The notes beneath the pieces are model-generated. The model was not told the origin of the DNA. It searched no databases and was given only the letters and a program-made list of their open reading frames with translations. From Amorphochlora amoebiformis (lineage: Eukaryota > Cercozoa > Chlorarachniophyceae), in assembly GCA_054601695.1 (NCBI GenBank), contig BAAHQB010000171.1, positions 124,001 to 188,000 of the forward strand: a stretch of DNA of 64,000 nt, given 5' to 3'. Within the stretch, counting starts at the first letter, position 1; each line of letters begins with the position of its first letter. A program made the translations under genes and the position numbers. Below, piece after piece: positions 1-64,000 of the stretch.

Positions 1-44
1 ATATATATATATATATATATATATAGATGCTATGTTTGGAGTTA

Positions 45-147
45 GGATGAGATTATTCAGCATGTCTTAGTCCTAGGACCATTGACTCCTCCACAGGGTG
101 GGGCTATAGTGCTGTTTGGGATAACAGCAGATCGTGATGTTTGGAGT
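45..147 (+). repeat. Telomere-attached element, copy 1
   Basis: Begins with the fixed GGATSAGATTATTCAGCATG junction after TTAGGG units. Contains the palindrome GTCCTAGGAC and the inverted repeat TGCTGTTT-GGGA-TAACAGCA, and runs on through AGATCGTGATG. Read on the complement, this junction would be a fixed 3' end. Confidence 0.85.
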
Positions 148-237
148 TAGGGTTAGGGTTGTGGTTAGAGTCAGGGTTAGATATCTAGGGTTACGATTGT
201 AGTGTGAGGGTTAGATTTAGCTATTGGATTAGGGTTA

Positions 238-307
238 GGATCAGATTATTCAGCATGTCTTAGTCCTAGGACCATTGACTCCTCCACAGAGTGGGGCTAT
301 AGTGCTG
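238..307 (+). repeat. Telomere-attached element, copy 2
   Basis: Fixed left junction; right end truncated at AGTGCTG and followed directly by TTAGGG units. Confidence 0.85.
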
Positions 308-481
308 TTAGGGTTAGGGTTAGGGTTAGGGTTAGGGTTAGGGTTAGGGTTAGGATTAGGGTTAGGATTGGTGTTTAGGTTAGAATTAGGGTTTACCGAA
401 GGCAGTTGAATAGAAATTCAGGGAGCTTAGGGGCGCCTAGGGTTAGGGTTAGGGTTAGGGTTAGGGTTAGGGTTAGGGTTA

Positions 482-533
482 GGATCAGATTGTTCAACAT
501 GTCTTAGTCCGAGGACCATTGACTCTTCCACAG
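482..533 (+). repeat. Telomere-attached element, copy 3
   Basis: Fixed left junction, truncated after CTTCCACAG and capped by GTTAGGG. Confidence 0.85.
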
Positions 534-684
534 GTTAGGGTTAGGGTTAGGGTTAGGGTTAGGGTTAGGGTTAGGGTTAGAGTTGTCAATACCACTTGCG
601 AGATCTTGTTGAATGAATAAAGGGAGACCTTGGGTTAGAGTTAGGGTTAGGTTTAGGGTTAGGGTTAGGGTATTGTGCAATGTG

Positions 685-732
685 TATGTGTGCATATTTA
701 TTTGTTTATATATGTATGTATAATATATATAT

Positions 733-767
<35 letters not shown>

Positions 768-940
768 TTCACAACGTATTCCCGCATATATATATATATA
801 TATAATATATAATCTATATATATATAATATATACATATATATATATATACCTACATATATATATATATATACATACATACACATAAATAGTATATATATA
901 GTATATATATATATATATATATGGTATATATATATATAAT

Positions 941-975
<35 letters not shown>

Positions 976-1032
976 TATATATTTATATATATATATATAT
1001 ATCTTCTCTTTAAGATCTCTCTCACCATATAC

Positions 1033-1090
<58 letters not shown>
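685..1090. repeat. (TA)n tract
   Basis: Nearly pure TA with short interruptions at about 765-785 and 1000-1026. The latter may be remnants of desaturase exons but has no clear splice sites. Confidence 0.9.
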
Positions 1091-1097
<7 letters not shown>

Positions 1098-1098
1098 C

Positions 1099-8425
<7,327 letters not shown>

Positions 8426-8429
8426 TTTG

Positions 8430-9220
8430 CACATACACGCACATGAAATACAAACATAAATGTATAGATATGTACATATATACGCACGTAAAAACTAGAT
8501 AAGAAAAAAGTGTGCATATCGACTTACATACCCTCTCGCTTCCACCCTCCTCCCCCCTCCCCCTCCCCCTTCCCCCCCCCTCCATAACGCCCTACCTCTT
8601 AACCTCGATCGACCTAGGGGGTACCCTAATCACAGACCATAGTCACCGGGTACGTACCCCCCCCCCTGACAGAATCACAAAAAGTACCCCTGCTGCCGAC
8701 TTTTTTTCGAGATTTTCCTCCTCCAAGAACAGCGACGTAGCTTAATATGGCTAGAGTAAGGATAAAGAGCAGAATAGAGATTCGAGGAGGGGGGGAGAGC
8801 GCCATATGAGCGACGTGACGAGGTCGGGAGGATTTGTCACGGCCGCGTCACGTCCGTATGAAGCAGATATTGGGAGGTGATATCTGTGTATATCCGAAAT
8901 GTGGCGATGTGTTATATCTTCATGAGAATAATGAGATATCCAAACAACTTGACACGTGTCTGGACATCTGACACGTGTTCACCGAATGGCCCCCCTTTCT
9001 GAGGCTTTCTCCCAGATTCTTCCAGCCAGGTTCCATGGGGGTGATTAGAAGAAAGGAAAATTTCTAACTTCCGCTCTCTTGTGTCTCGGAGCCCTCAGCC
9101 CACTCAGGGCGCTGGTTCGAATCTAGGCAAATTGCTTGAGACCAGGGTAGCGGTTGTCAGCGGGGCATCTCTGTGTGACCCGTCTTTTTTTTAGTGAATT
9201 GACGTAATATTGTGGTCTCA
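8430..9220. promoter_or_regulatory. GC-richer intergenic island, probable desaturase promoter
   Basis: Non-repetitive sequence between the desaturase start and the orphan exon. It carries CACGTG-type motifs: GACACGTGTC at 8951-8960 and TGACACGTGTT at 8969, plus several GTCACG/CGTGAC motifs at 8810-8855. No convincing gene: the frame at 8512-8745 is Pro/Ser-rich from C runs. The core promoter is not identifiable. Confidence 0.45.
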
Positions 9221-9245
9221 TTGTGTATCATATGTATATGAATAT

Positions 9246-9277
<32 letters not shown>

Positions 9278-9312
9278 TGTTATTTATTATATATATATAT
9301 ATAGAGTATATA

Positions 9313-9372
<60 letters not shown>

Positions 9373-9383
9373 ATATATATATG

Positions 9384-9414
<31 letters not shown>

Positions 9415-9427
9415 GATTGTGAAAGAC

Positions 9428-9523
9428 GGTCTTAAAGGACAATCGTCCTTTCTCCTCGAGATTTTTCTCCAGGATCTTGCAGCTTTCATACTTTGGAGCG
9501 TGCTCCCACATGAGAGTCTCCAC
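9428..9523 (-). CDS. Orphan candidate exon
   Basis: A 96-base open stretch with a TTGCAG acceptor and a GT donor, phase 0 at both ends. It would encode VETLMWEHAPKYESCKILEK followed by NLEEKGRLSFKT. A (TA)n tract adjoins the donor, as at real exons here. The plus strand also offers a good acceptor (pyrimidine run and CAG near 9470) and an open frame, so the strand is not settled. No neighbouring exon could be joined to it. Confidence 0.35.
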
Positions 9524-9596
9524 CTGCAACCCAAACCCAAACCCAACACATGACACGTGCGCACGTGATTTTCCCGCTTTCAATCAAATATATATG

Positions 9597-9684
<88 letters not shown>

Positions 9685-10186
9685 AATATATGCATGTAAT
9701 TCGGATATACAGTATGGCATAAACACAATGATGTAATATTATATTTACAATATGACACACAATAGTATTATAATGTATTTACATACATGACGGCATGCAA
9801 ATAATTGCATGTAGCACGTGATAGAACCATGGTTTTCACGGCCTTCGTTGCCTCGTATTAGACCCTGCTCAGGCATCCGTATCTATTCTGAGCTCAAATA
9901 TACACCGATTTATCCCGATCCCGCTGAATCGGAATCTCACTGGCCATCTCTGGCTTCTGCGTCTATTGAAAGTATATATGAATTATTATATGAGATATAT
10001 AATACATACGACAATAATATAATAATTGCCCGTCTGTGTTGCTTATCTTCAGCAAATATTGTGCAGTTAGCGTTCGTACAATTTGTGGGTCTCCGACGTA
10101 TAGTGTAATATTCCAATGTTTTATGCAAACATAGTACATATCTACTGCTCACACACTCTTTTACGACGAGCCCCAACGACAATAAA

Positions 10187-10336
10187 ATGTCTTTGCCAAC
10201 CTCTGTGACTTCCAGACAACTGCAGCCACACTACCAAAATATCTTCGACGCCAAATATTCCAAGTCCGAATCCCGCCCTGCCCCTCCTGGGCCTCCACTC
10301 GACGCATACCCACGGCTGCACGCCACGGTTACATGA
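10187..10336 (+). CDS. Possible 49-residue protein
   Basis: Short open frame in the non-repetitive island upstream of the KA1-like gene, beginning MSLPTSVTSRQLQPHYQNIF and ending in TGA. Codons are GC-rich at third positions, unlike surrounding AT-rich DNA, and the start has A at -3. It is not recognised. It could be a small gene, an upstream ORF of the gene at 10623, or chance. Confidence 0.3.
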   Translation: MSLPTSVTSRQLQPHYQNIFDAKYSKSESRPAPPGPPLDAYPRLHATVT

Positions 10337-10482
10337 CTCTTAAATTTCGCAAAAACTTGTTTTTGTTCGTTCTGACGTGCAAATCAGATACCCAGGCGCC
10401 CAGGGGATGCTCCCTTGCTCGTGCTGGTGGGTACTGGTGATATCTGTGATATCGTAGGCATGTCACAGATTATCTGGGGAAA

Positions 10483-10504
10483 GTCACGCATGAGTTTGCG
10501 TGAC
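10483..10504. promoter_or_regulatory. Inverted repeat GTCACGCA...TGCGTGAC
   Basis: Perfect 8-base inverted repeat with a 6-base spacer, about 120 bases upstream of the KA1-like start codon. A further GTCACGCAT follows near 10515. Symmetry suggests a dimeric factor site; it shares the GTGAC core with the other islands. Confidence 0.4.
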
Positions 10505-10622
10505 ACAAGGAGGGGTCACGCATACACAGAATTTTCTTGAACAATCTTTGGGAGAATTTCCTCGTATGTTCCCCCGACTCGTCTGCGAATGCACAAGTCA
10601 TAACACTTGACGACAACAAACA

Positions 10623-11423
10623 ATGCTGACATCGGCCCTACCCACGACCCTGCCCACGAGCCTCGCTATGCCTGGACTCGCTCGATCCTTTTCAGGTTCT
10701 AAGAGGCGCCATACCTCTGCCCCGCAGCGCATGCAGACTACCAGCACCGACCTCCCTCACTTCGTCTGCGGCAAAGTCGGACGGCCGATGCTCCGCTTCG
10801 AGCCTCCGCCTGCGTTTCGTAGTTCTTCAGGCTTCAGGTCCATCTCAGAGCCCGCCAGTATAGAAACCAAGGTGGTGTACAGGAGTTTGCCTTGGGAAAT
10901 CATGGGGAAGATTGATGAGAAGCGATCTCGCAGTGTTCCGCTAGAGACCGTCGTTATCCCTCGCTCACTTCCCCCTGTCTGGGAACGTGCGACCTCCTTC
11001 TCGAGTGGACAGACTGCAGAGGAGATTTTTAAGGCCCTCGTTGGGGCATTGTCCAAGTACGACATCACGCCCAAACCTAGGAAGGGAAAAGTGAAGGGTA
11101 ATGCTGTGGTTTTGGGAAACGCTATCAGCTTCCAAGTGCACATATTCTCCAAGCCGGGGAAGAATGGGGATCACCTTGTAGAATTTCAGAGGCGTTCTGG
11201 TGATTCCTGTGGGTTCTGGTATCTCTTCAGGGAGGCTATGGAAAACTTGTCGTCTGATCTCGCTGACGCGGCAGCCTACGTGAAGAACCGTGGAGACACC
11301 GTCCAATATCAGACTTACAAGAAAGTCTGGAAATCGCTCGACAATGGAGCTTCCCAGAAAGTCGCGAACATGCTCGCAGATCTTGTCTTGTCCAGTCCCA
11401 CTCCTCTTGCCACCAGCAGCTAA
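10623..11423 (+). CDS. KA1-like domain protein, single exon
   Basis: Uninterrupted 266-residue frame with ordinary codon use in a non-repetitive stretch. The start codon has A at -3 and TAA ends it. The first 130 residues are Ser/Pro/Arg-rich and look disordered. Residues about 130-215 contain the pattern TAEEIFKALVGALSKYDI, a basic KGKVKG turn, VHIFSKPGKNG and VEFQRRSGDSCGFWYLFRE. This matches the layout of kinase-associated KA1-like domains: helix, basic strand, then F-x-R-x-x-G-D followed by a last helix. KA1 domains bind acidic membranes or inhibit a kinase in cis. No kinase domain is present here, but a kinase gene lies tail-to-tail only 433 bases away. The domain call rests on remembered pattern only; that it is a real gene is well supported. 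Confidence 0.78.
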   Translation: MLTSALPTTLPTSLAMPGLARSFSGSKRRHTSAPQRMQTTSTDLPHFVCGKVGRPMLRFEPPPAFRSSSGFRSISEPASIETKVVYRSLPWEIMGKIDEKRSRSVPLETVVIPRSLPPVWERATSFSSGQTAEEIFKALVGALSKYDITPKPRKGKVKGNAVVLGNAISFQVHIFSKPGKNGDHLVEFQRRSGDSCGFWYLFREAMENLSSDLADAAAYVKNRGDTVQYQTYKKVWKSLDNGASQKVANMLADLVLSSPTPLATSS

Positions 11424-11856
11424 AGAGTGAAGGCATTGTACAAAACTACGTAGTTCATTGTGGTTCTAGCCAGCTCAGTCTAGTCGCAGAGCATGTAAGG
11501 TACCTCAGAATTATCAAGATAATTTTAGATCAAAACTTTCGTGTCTATATATAATCTAGATAATACTACAGTGACATTCTAGTGACCTAGTTAGCTACTG
11601 CATATGACTGAGGCCAGATCTAATCATCTAGTCATTACCAATTGTACACACGGTAACTAGTAAATTGTAGCTGTGCATCGACTATAACATTGCGTATAGC
11701 CATTCTGCATGTGACCGTAGTCTGGCCGCTATAGATCAAAGCACTTACTGCGGCTGTTAGTAACATTACACATCGCCTGTGACGATCGACGATATATGCA
11801 TATGGTCAGTATTTTATCACAGGATTGGGAATTCATAAACAATAACTGGTATGAAT
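11424..11856. other. Tail-to-tail intergenic segment
   Basis: Unique AT-rich sequence between the KA1-like stop and the kinase stop. It must hold both 3' ends. TGTAA occurs on the plus strand at 11494; no AATAAA was seen. No gene detected. Confidence 0.6.
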
Positions 11857-27622
<15,766 letters not shown>

Positions 27623-27648
27623 CTATATATATATATATATATGTATAC

Positions 27649-27691
<43 letters not shown>

Positions 27692-27731
27692 GTATATATA
27701 CATATTATACATGTATTTGTGTATGTATTCA

Positions 27732-27774
<43 letters not shown>

Positions 27775-27835
27775 TATATCATATATATATATGCATGAAC
27801 AGATCGAAAGCGAGTGATAGAGAAAGAGACGCAGA

Positions 27836-27899
<64 letters not shown>

Positions 27900-27907
<8 letters not shown>

Positions 27908-28440
27908 TAGATACCCAAACATACTCCCCAGACACACACACACACCCACGTACAAACGCGAGAAAAAAAAAAAAAAAAAAACCCCCACACACACACACAC
28001 ACACACGCACACAACACAAGCTTCCCAACAGCGCTTTCCAACAGAGCTTCCCAACAGGGCTATCAAACAGGTCACCATTTGAAATAATCGACGAAATCTC
28101 TCATTTCGGAAATAATCGACGAAATCTCTCATTTCCGCTCTCTACCTATCAACGCTCAGGCGACACAACACTTCGACCCTCCTCACTGTCGTCACGCAAG
28201 GTGACAGCGTGACAACGCAATCTATCACGTCGTGACAGAGCGGTAAGTCACTAGTAGAAGGCCCGTTTGGGTGATAGGGCGTGACGTGATTTGGAAGTAA
28301 CGGTGTGACAAAGGGAGAGGTCACACAGTGATTTGGGTGATTTGGCCTGAGAAACGATAAAAAATGTAACTGCCTCGGAAACAGGGGGAGGACACTGGAG
28401 GTCACTGGAGGAGAATTAATTTCGAGATTTTTTTGAAAAA
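27900..28440. promoter_or_regulatory. GC-richer island, probable kinase promoter
   Basis: Non-TA segment upstream of the first readable kinase exon. Contains CA/GT tracts, a four-unit 13-base repeat (CTTCCCAACAGNG) at 28020-28072, a tandem pair of AATAATCGACGAAATCTCTC (28082-28135) and many GTGAC/GTCAC motifs (28180-28330). A short minus frame starting at about 28074 ([12 protein letters not shown]) might be a first exon but no in-phase donor was found. Confidence 0.4.
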
Positions 28441-28690
28441 TGTGTTTGAAAATTTAATTCGTAAGGGGAGGAAGAGAGGGGGGGAAGACAGAGAGAGGAG
28501 AGAGAGAGAGAGAGAGATAGATAGAGAGAGAGAGGGGAGAGGAGAGGGAGGAGAATTAAAAGAGAAGAGAGCAAAAAGAGTGGGAAAAAACGGAAGAGAT
28601 AGGGGGGGGGGGGGGGGGGGAAGAGGGAAGGGAGAGAGATTAAAATGGAGATAGATGGGGTATAAAGGTGATGAGAGGGAGTATATATGT
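28440..28690. repeat. (GA)n purine tract with G run
   Basis: GA-rich sequence with an uninterrupted G run near 28602-28620. No gene. Confidence 0.9.
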
Positions 28691-28760
28691 ATATAGAGAT
28701 GTATATTACATAGTAGATATACACATATTGTTATGTAGGTATATGAATGTAGATATATAT

Positions 28761-28797
<37 letters not shown>

Positions 28798-28920
28798 TAT
28801 TACCTTATCTCGACGATCTTGAAGGTTGAAATCTTATATATTGATGTAATATTATATGTAATATTATATGTGTATATATATATATTATACATATACATAT
28901 ATATTATTATATATATTTAC

Positions 28921-28959
<39 letters not shown>

Positions 28960-28971
28960 ACACACATATAT

Positions 28972-29019
<48 letters not shown>

Positions 29020-29040
29020 CTATATATATGTATATAATAC

Positions 29041-29078
<38 letters not shown>

Positions 29079-29089
29079 ATATATAATAC

Positions 29090-29134
<45 letters not shown>

Positions 29135-29544
29135 ATATGTCTTAAAACCCGGTAATCAAATACAGATACATAAATATATCAAACACAGATATATGAATAT
29201 ATCAAACACAGATAATATATCAAACACAGATATACGAATATCAACTGGTAATCCTATTCAGATATGTGAACATATTGAATACAGATATATGAATATGAAC
29301 ATTAAAACATAGATATGTGGATATATCAAACACAGAGATACAAGTATTTCTTATCAAATAACTTTGTACATTTACACATATAATCAAACACAGATATGTG
29401 AATATATTGAACATAGATATACGGATATCAAAAAGTAATCATATTCAGATATGTGGGATATCAAACACAGATATATGGATATTAACTTAAATACCATGTA
29501 TATACGCCTTTTCTAAACTCACGTCTTTGCTTAACAACCTAAAC

Positions 29545-29640
<96 letters not shown>

Positions 29641-29650
29641 TATAAATATT

Positions 29651-29681
<31 letters not shown>

Positions 29682-29970
29682 TAATACAACTACCTTAGGA
29701 TTAGGGTTAGAGGTTAGGGTTAGGGTTAGAGGTTAGGATTAGGGTTAGGGTTAGAGGTTAGGGTTAGGGTTAGGGTTAGGTCTATGTTAGGGTTAGGGTT
29801 AGCGTCAGTTAGGGTGAGATTTAACACACAAGGTCGTTGCAAGATTAGGGTTAGGGTTAGGGTTAGGGTTAGGTTAAGGTTAGGGTTAGGGTTATGGTTA
29901 AGGCCAAGGGTTAGGGTTAGGGTTGGGGTTAGGGTTAGGGTTAGGGTTATAATTAGTGTTATACCCTATC
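28690..29970. other. (TA)n and minisatellite spacer with two unplaced exon-like pieces
   Basis: TA tracts plus an AT-rich minisatellite of about 23 bases (ATCAAACACAGATATATGAAT type, roughly a dozen units, 29155-29480). Minus-strand pieces at 28804-28832 and about 29523-29545 have plausible acceptors and donors (the latter GTGAGT) but could not be assigned to a gene. Confidence 0.6.
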
Positions 29971-29973
29971 GGA

Positions 29974-36507
<6,534 letters not shown>

Positions 36508-36599
36508 CTTAATAATATAGTCAGAAACATATATGTATGTAGATATGTACATATATAGATATATGATATAGATATATGATATTTGCATTTTTATATTTT

Positions 36600-37301
36600 A
36601 CATACGAAAAATTTTCATATTAATGACTCTTATTACACATGCAATACGTACATACACAGTATGCATATTACTCGCACATATATGTAATATTTATATTCAC
36701 TCACATATTGGGAAGTGATATATATCTACGCACGCCCCCCCCCCCCCCCCCCCCCTCCGACACGTACATAATTTGTATTTCGTCCGACATATGTGTAGGA
36801 ATATTCCATAATCTAGAAATACGTTACACACGCATGCAAAATATCCATACCATTGGTATATTTACTCTTTTTTTACTAAAAAAGGGGGTTACCTATACAC
36901 ATTTGTACAATATATGCATACGTAAGTGTGCATACATGCAAAGAAACATGTTACACACACATTCGCGGTTTTAAAATACGGTGTCATTCATGTACATGTA
37001 GAAATATACGACCGAAATTTTAAAAAAAATTGGAAAATATTTTCGCCTTTGTGTGTCTACCAGTATTATCCCTGTCGCGTAGGCCAATAATACCCCAACA
37101 ATCATGCCTTTTCTTTCTCTTGCACCATTTTTTTTCAAACAATTTTTGAAAGGCCGAAGATATATTTCTAAGAGTTCTATTTCTGCGGCTGAGCTGCCGC
37201 CGGGATTTTATTTTGGAAAAACTTTTAAATTACCGAAAAGATCCCAAACCCTTTTTCTTCCGTGAATTTGTCGGGTTAAAAAATCGACTTTTGGGTTCGC
37301 C
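36600..37301. promoter_or_regulatory. Divergent promoter island
   Basis: Unique sequence between the charged-protein gene (minus) and the SNARE gene (plus), with a C run of about 22 at 36736. No exon seen. The SNARE transcription start probably lies in 37040-37300. Confidence 0.4.
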
Positions 37302-40238
<2,937 letters not shown>

Positions 40239-40240
<2 letters not shown>

Positions 40241-40306
40241 GCCTCAGACTAGTCAGGACTGAACACCAGCCCAAGCCTCAGACTAGTCAGGACTGAATAC
40301 CAGCCT
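40239..40306 (+). repeat. 34-base tandem duplication in the SNARE 3' UTR
   Basis: AAGCCTCAGACTAGTCAGGA and following bases occur twice in direct succession with one or two differences, starting at the stop codon. Confidence 0.9.
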
Positions 40307-40930
40307 GAGAACTCATTTTCTTCTCAGTTTTTCCGCTAGAGCACATGCAATACGTATGTACATCGTGGCCTGAGGTTCCAATTAAAACGATCTGTATTTC
40401 TAGTATTTGTGTGCGCTTGTGACCCGGATCAGGCTGCGCGTGTCTAGCGTGTGCATGAATGTTAAACGTTAAATGTTGGTAGATTACATGTATTTCAAAG
40501 CCGCTTGACCGTGACTCGTACCAACGGACATCTAGCTGTAACTATGATCATATTAATTCTAGTAATTATCTTGAGAAAACAAGAAATAATCATCTACAAT
40601 GATACTCGACTATTATATATCATGCGCGCGGGCATGATTTAAAGATACATATTCTGACTGAGCTCACTTGCTGGAGATTTATGTCATGTGTCGAAGACTC
40701 GAACTCATGATGGGATATAAACTTATTATATATATGCTCGAGCATGACTCTATTGTGAGCGTCTGGTCTGGGCTATCTAGGCTATAGCCTCGAGCGAAGT
40801 TTCAGAACGACTGCTCCCACACCTGCAGCAGCTGCAATCGGAAGGACCTATGCATCGATAGTTTTTTATATTTGTAAGTAAGATGTATATCTGAAAGTTT
40901 GAAAACTTTTGAATGTAAATGTAATATATA
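40307..40930. other. Tail-to-tail intergenic segment
   Basis: Unique sequence between the SNARE stop and the low-coordinate end of the Rossmann-like gene; no gene called. On the minus strand an AAACTTTCAG acceptor near 40893 opens a frame of about 38 codons that could be the unresolved last exon of the Rossmann-like gene. Confidence 0.4.
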
Positions 40931-41045
40931 CCGATGATATATATATCACACACACATATATATATATATCTAGTATGTATATATATATATATATATATAT
41001 ATTCACATAATAACTTTCACATACAGTGTATGGTAGTATCTAGGG

Positions 41046-41127
<82 letters not shown>

Positions 41128-41165
41128 CATATATATACATACATATATATATATATATATATTAC

Positions 41166-57479
<16,314 letters not shown>

Positions 57480-57995
57480 TTTAAGATCTGATGTATTGGC
57501 GGAAGGAATGGGTCTCCATGAATGCGTATGCATCTGCGTACTTCGAGCCGAAAAGTTAAGAATTCTTTCGTGGTTTTTGGCGGGAAGGGGGGAGGATACC
57601 TGTAGGTAAATTTTAGAGATAATGGAGGGGGGGGGGGGATACCTTGAAGGAAGCGTCAAAGAAGCAAAGAGAACTGATAGGCAACCCCCTCAAAAGAGTG
57701 TCATCCAAGGGGACACGTGCCAACACCTGTGTCACCCAGAGGGACACGTGTGAACACGGATGTCACGTAGAGTGACGTTTTGTTTCGGGCTGTCAGTGAC
57801 ACGTGTCAATTTGCCCGGGAAAGGTCGGAGTAACGTTACGGTACCTTCCTTGGCCTCTCTCCTCCCCCCTCCCCCCCCCCTCTCTCCCCCTCCCCCCCTC
57901 CCCCCTTCAGAGTACACGACTGCTTCCCTCTTTAGGATGCCGACAAATATTTTTGGAAAATAAAATTAGGTATGATTTCGCGCGCCCCGAGGGGA
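57480..57995. promoter_or_regulatory. Divergent promoter island with CACGTG motifs
   Basis: GC-richer segment between the Rossmann-like start (minus) and the unidentified plus gene. GGACACGTG motifs at about 57711 and 57743, GTCACGTAGAGTGAC at about 57761, GACACGTGTC at 57798-57807, and C-rich runs at 57865-57905. No convincing gene inside; the plus frame 57760-57963 is Pro-rich from C runs. Confidence 0.5.
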
Positions 57996-63836
<5,841 letters not shown>

Positions 63837-64000
63837 GTTAGGATTAGGGTTAGGGTTAGGGTTTGGGTTAGGGTTAGGGTTAGGGTTAGGGTTAGGGTTA
63901 GGATCAGATTATTCAGCATGTCTTAGTCCGAGGACCATTGACTCCTCCACATTGCGGGGCTATTTTTAAGGGTTAGGGTTAGGGTTAGGGTTAGGGTTAG
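63837..64000 (+). repeat. TTAGGG block with element copy 25
   Basis: Hexamers to the right edge of the window; element 63901-63969. The donor of exon 63756-63836 would be GTTAGG at its left edge. Confidence 0.85.

Larger units (their letters stand above)
140..680 (+). repeat. Interstitial TTAGGG block
   Basis: TTAGGG units, partly degenerate, carrying element copies 2 and 3. Unique spacers near 360-440 and 580-640 show nothing recognisable. A continuation of the desaturase gene could be hidden here but was not found. Confidence 0.9.

Noticed and set aside
8512-8745. 77-residue Pro/Ser-rich frame in the desaturase promoter island
   Set aside because: Composition comes from C runs; poor start context and no continuation.
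9105-9125. tRNA-like T-loop (GGTTCGAATCTAGGC)
   Set aside because: No matching A box, anticodon arm or acceptor stem could be folded around it.
9818-10108. 96-residue frame on plus and an 81-residue frame on minus
   Set aside because: Overlapping frames of equal quality in unique AT-rich DNA, no recognisable motif or splice context.
57760-57963. 67-residue Pro-rich frame
   Set aside because: Same reason: C-rich promoter tract between divergent genes.
63837-64000. Right-edge TTAGGG as a true chromosome end
   Set aside because: About thirty similar blocks occur inside the window among genes, and a gene reads into this one; it is interstitial as far as can be seen.

Overview
This is eukaryotic nuclear DNA. 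Real genes are split into very short exons (often 20-120 bases) and lie in a sea of simple repeats: long (TA)n tracts, (CT)n/(GA)n, (AAT)n and minisatellites. There are also about thirty blocks of the telomere-type hexamer TTAGGG, read as CCCTAA where the polarity flips. No prokaryotic gene, operon or CRISPR array was seen. A carotenoid-type desaturase, a Qbc-SNARE, a protein kinase and TTAGGG-type repeats point to a protist, probably an alga or a plastid-derived lineage; I cannot name the species. Most long reading frames here are translated microsatellites ([16 protein letters not shown]) and are not genes. All exon models were read by eye from GT-AG sites, phase agreement and protein motifs.

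Layout. (1) 1099-8128, minus: CrtI-type phytoene desaturase-like gene, running off the left edge. (2) 10623-11423, plus: intronless gene for a 266-residue protein with a KA1-like C-terminal half. (3) 11857-27622, minus: Ser/Thr-type protein kinase with every catalytic motif readable and a Ser/Thr/Pro-rich N-terminal extension; it is tail-to-tail with gene 2. (4) 29974-36507, minus: charged low-complexity protein of unknown function. (5) 37302-40240, plus: SNAP-25-like Qbc-SNARE, complete in nine exons and divergent from gene 4. (6) 41166-57479, minus: long conserved Rossmann-like protein of unknown function with at least 22 exons, tail-to-tail with gene 5. (7) 57996-63836, plus: unidentified gene, divergent from gene 6, continuing past the right edge. 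Non-repetitive, GC-richer islands (8430-9220, 9690-10620, 28000-28440, 36600-37300, 57480-57995) sit between genes and look like promoters.

Two unusual systems stand out. First, introns contain tandem arrays of partial exon copies, each keeping one splice site and separated by (TA)n. Acceptor-side copies lie upstream of the intact exon and donor-side copies downstream; several arrays end in one inverted copy. Two whole exons are exactly or nearly exactly duplicated although using both copies would break the frame. Second, 29 copies of a short element lie in the telomeric arrays. All have the same orientation relative to the G-rich strand, one fixed junction, and the other end truncated at variable points and capped by TTAGGG. 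This is the pattern expected of telomere-attached reverse-transcribed elements or of telomerase-healed breaks. The telomeric arrays themselves supply intron splice sites (GTAACCC and GTTAGGG donors, CCCTAG acceptors).
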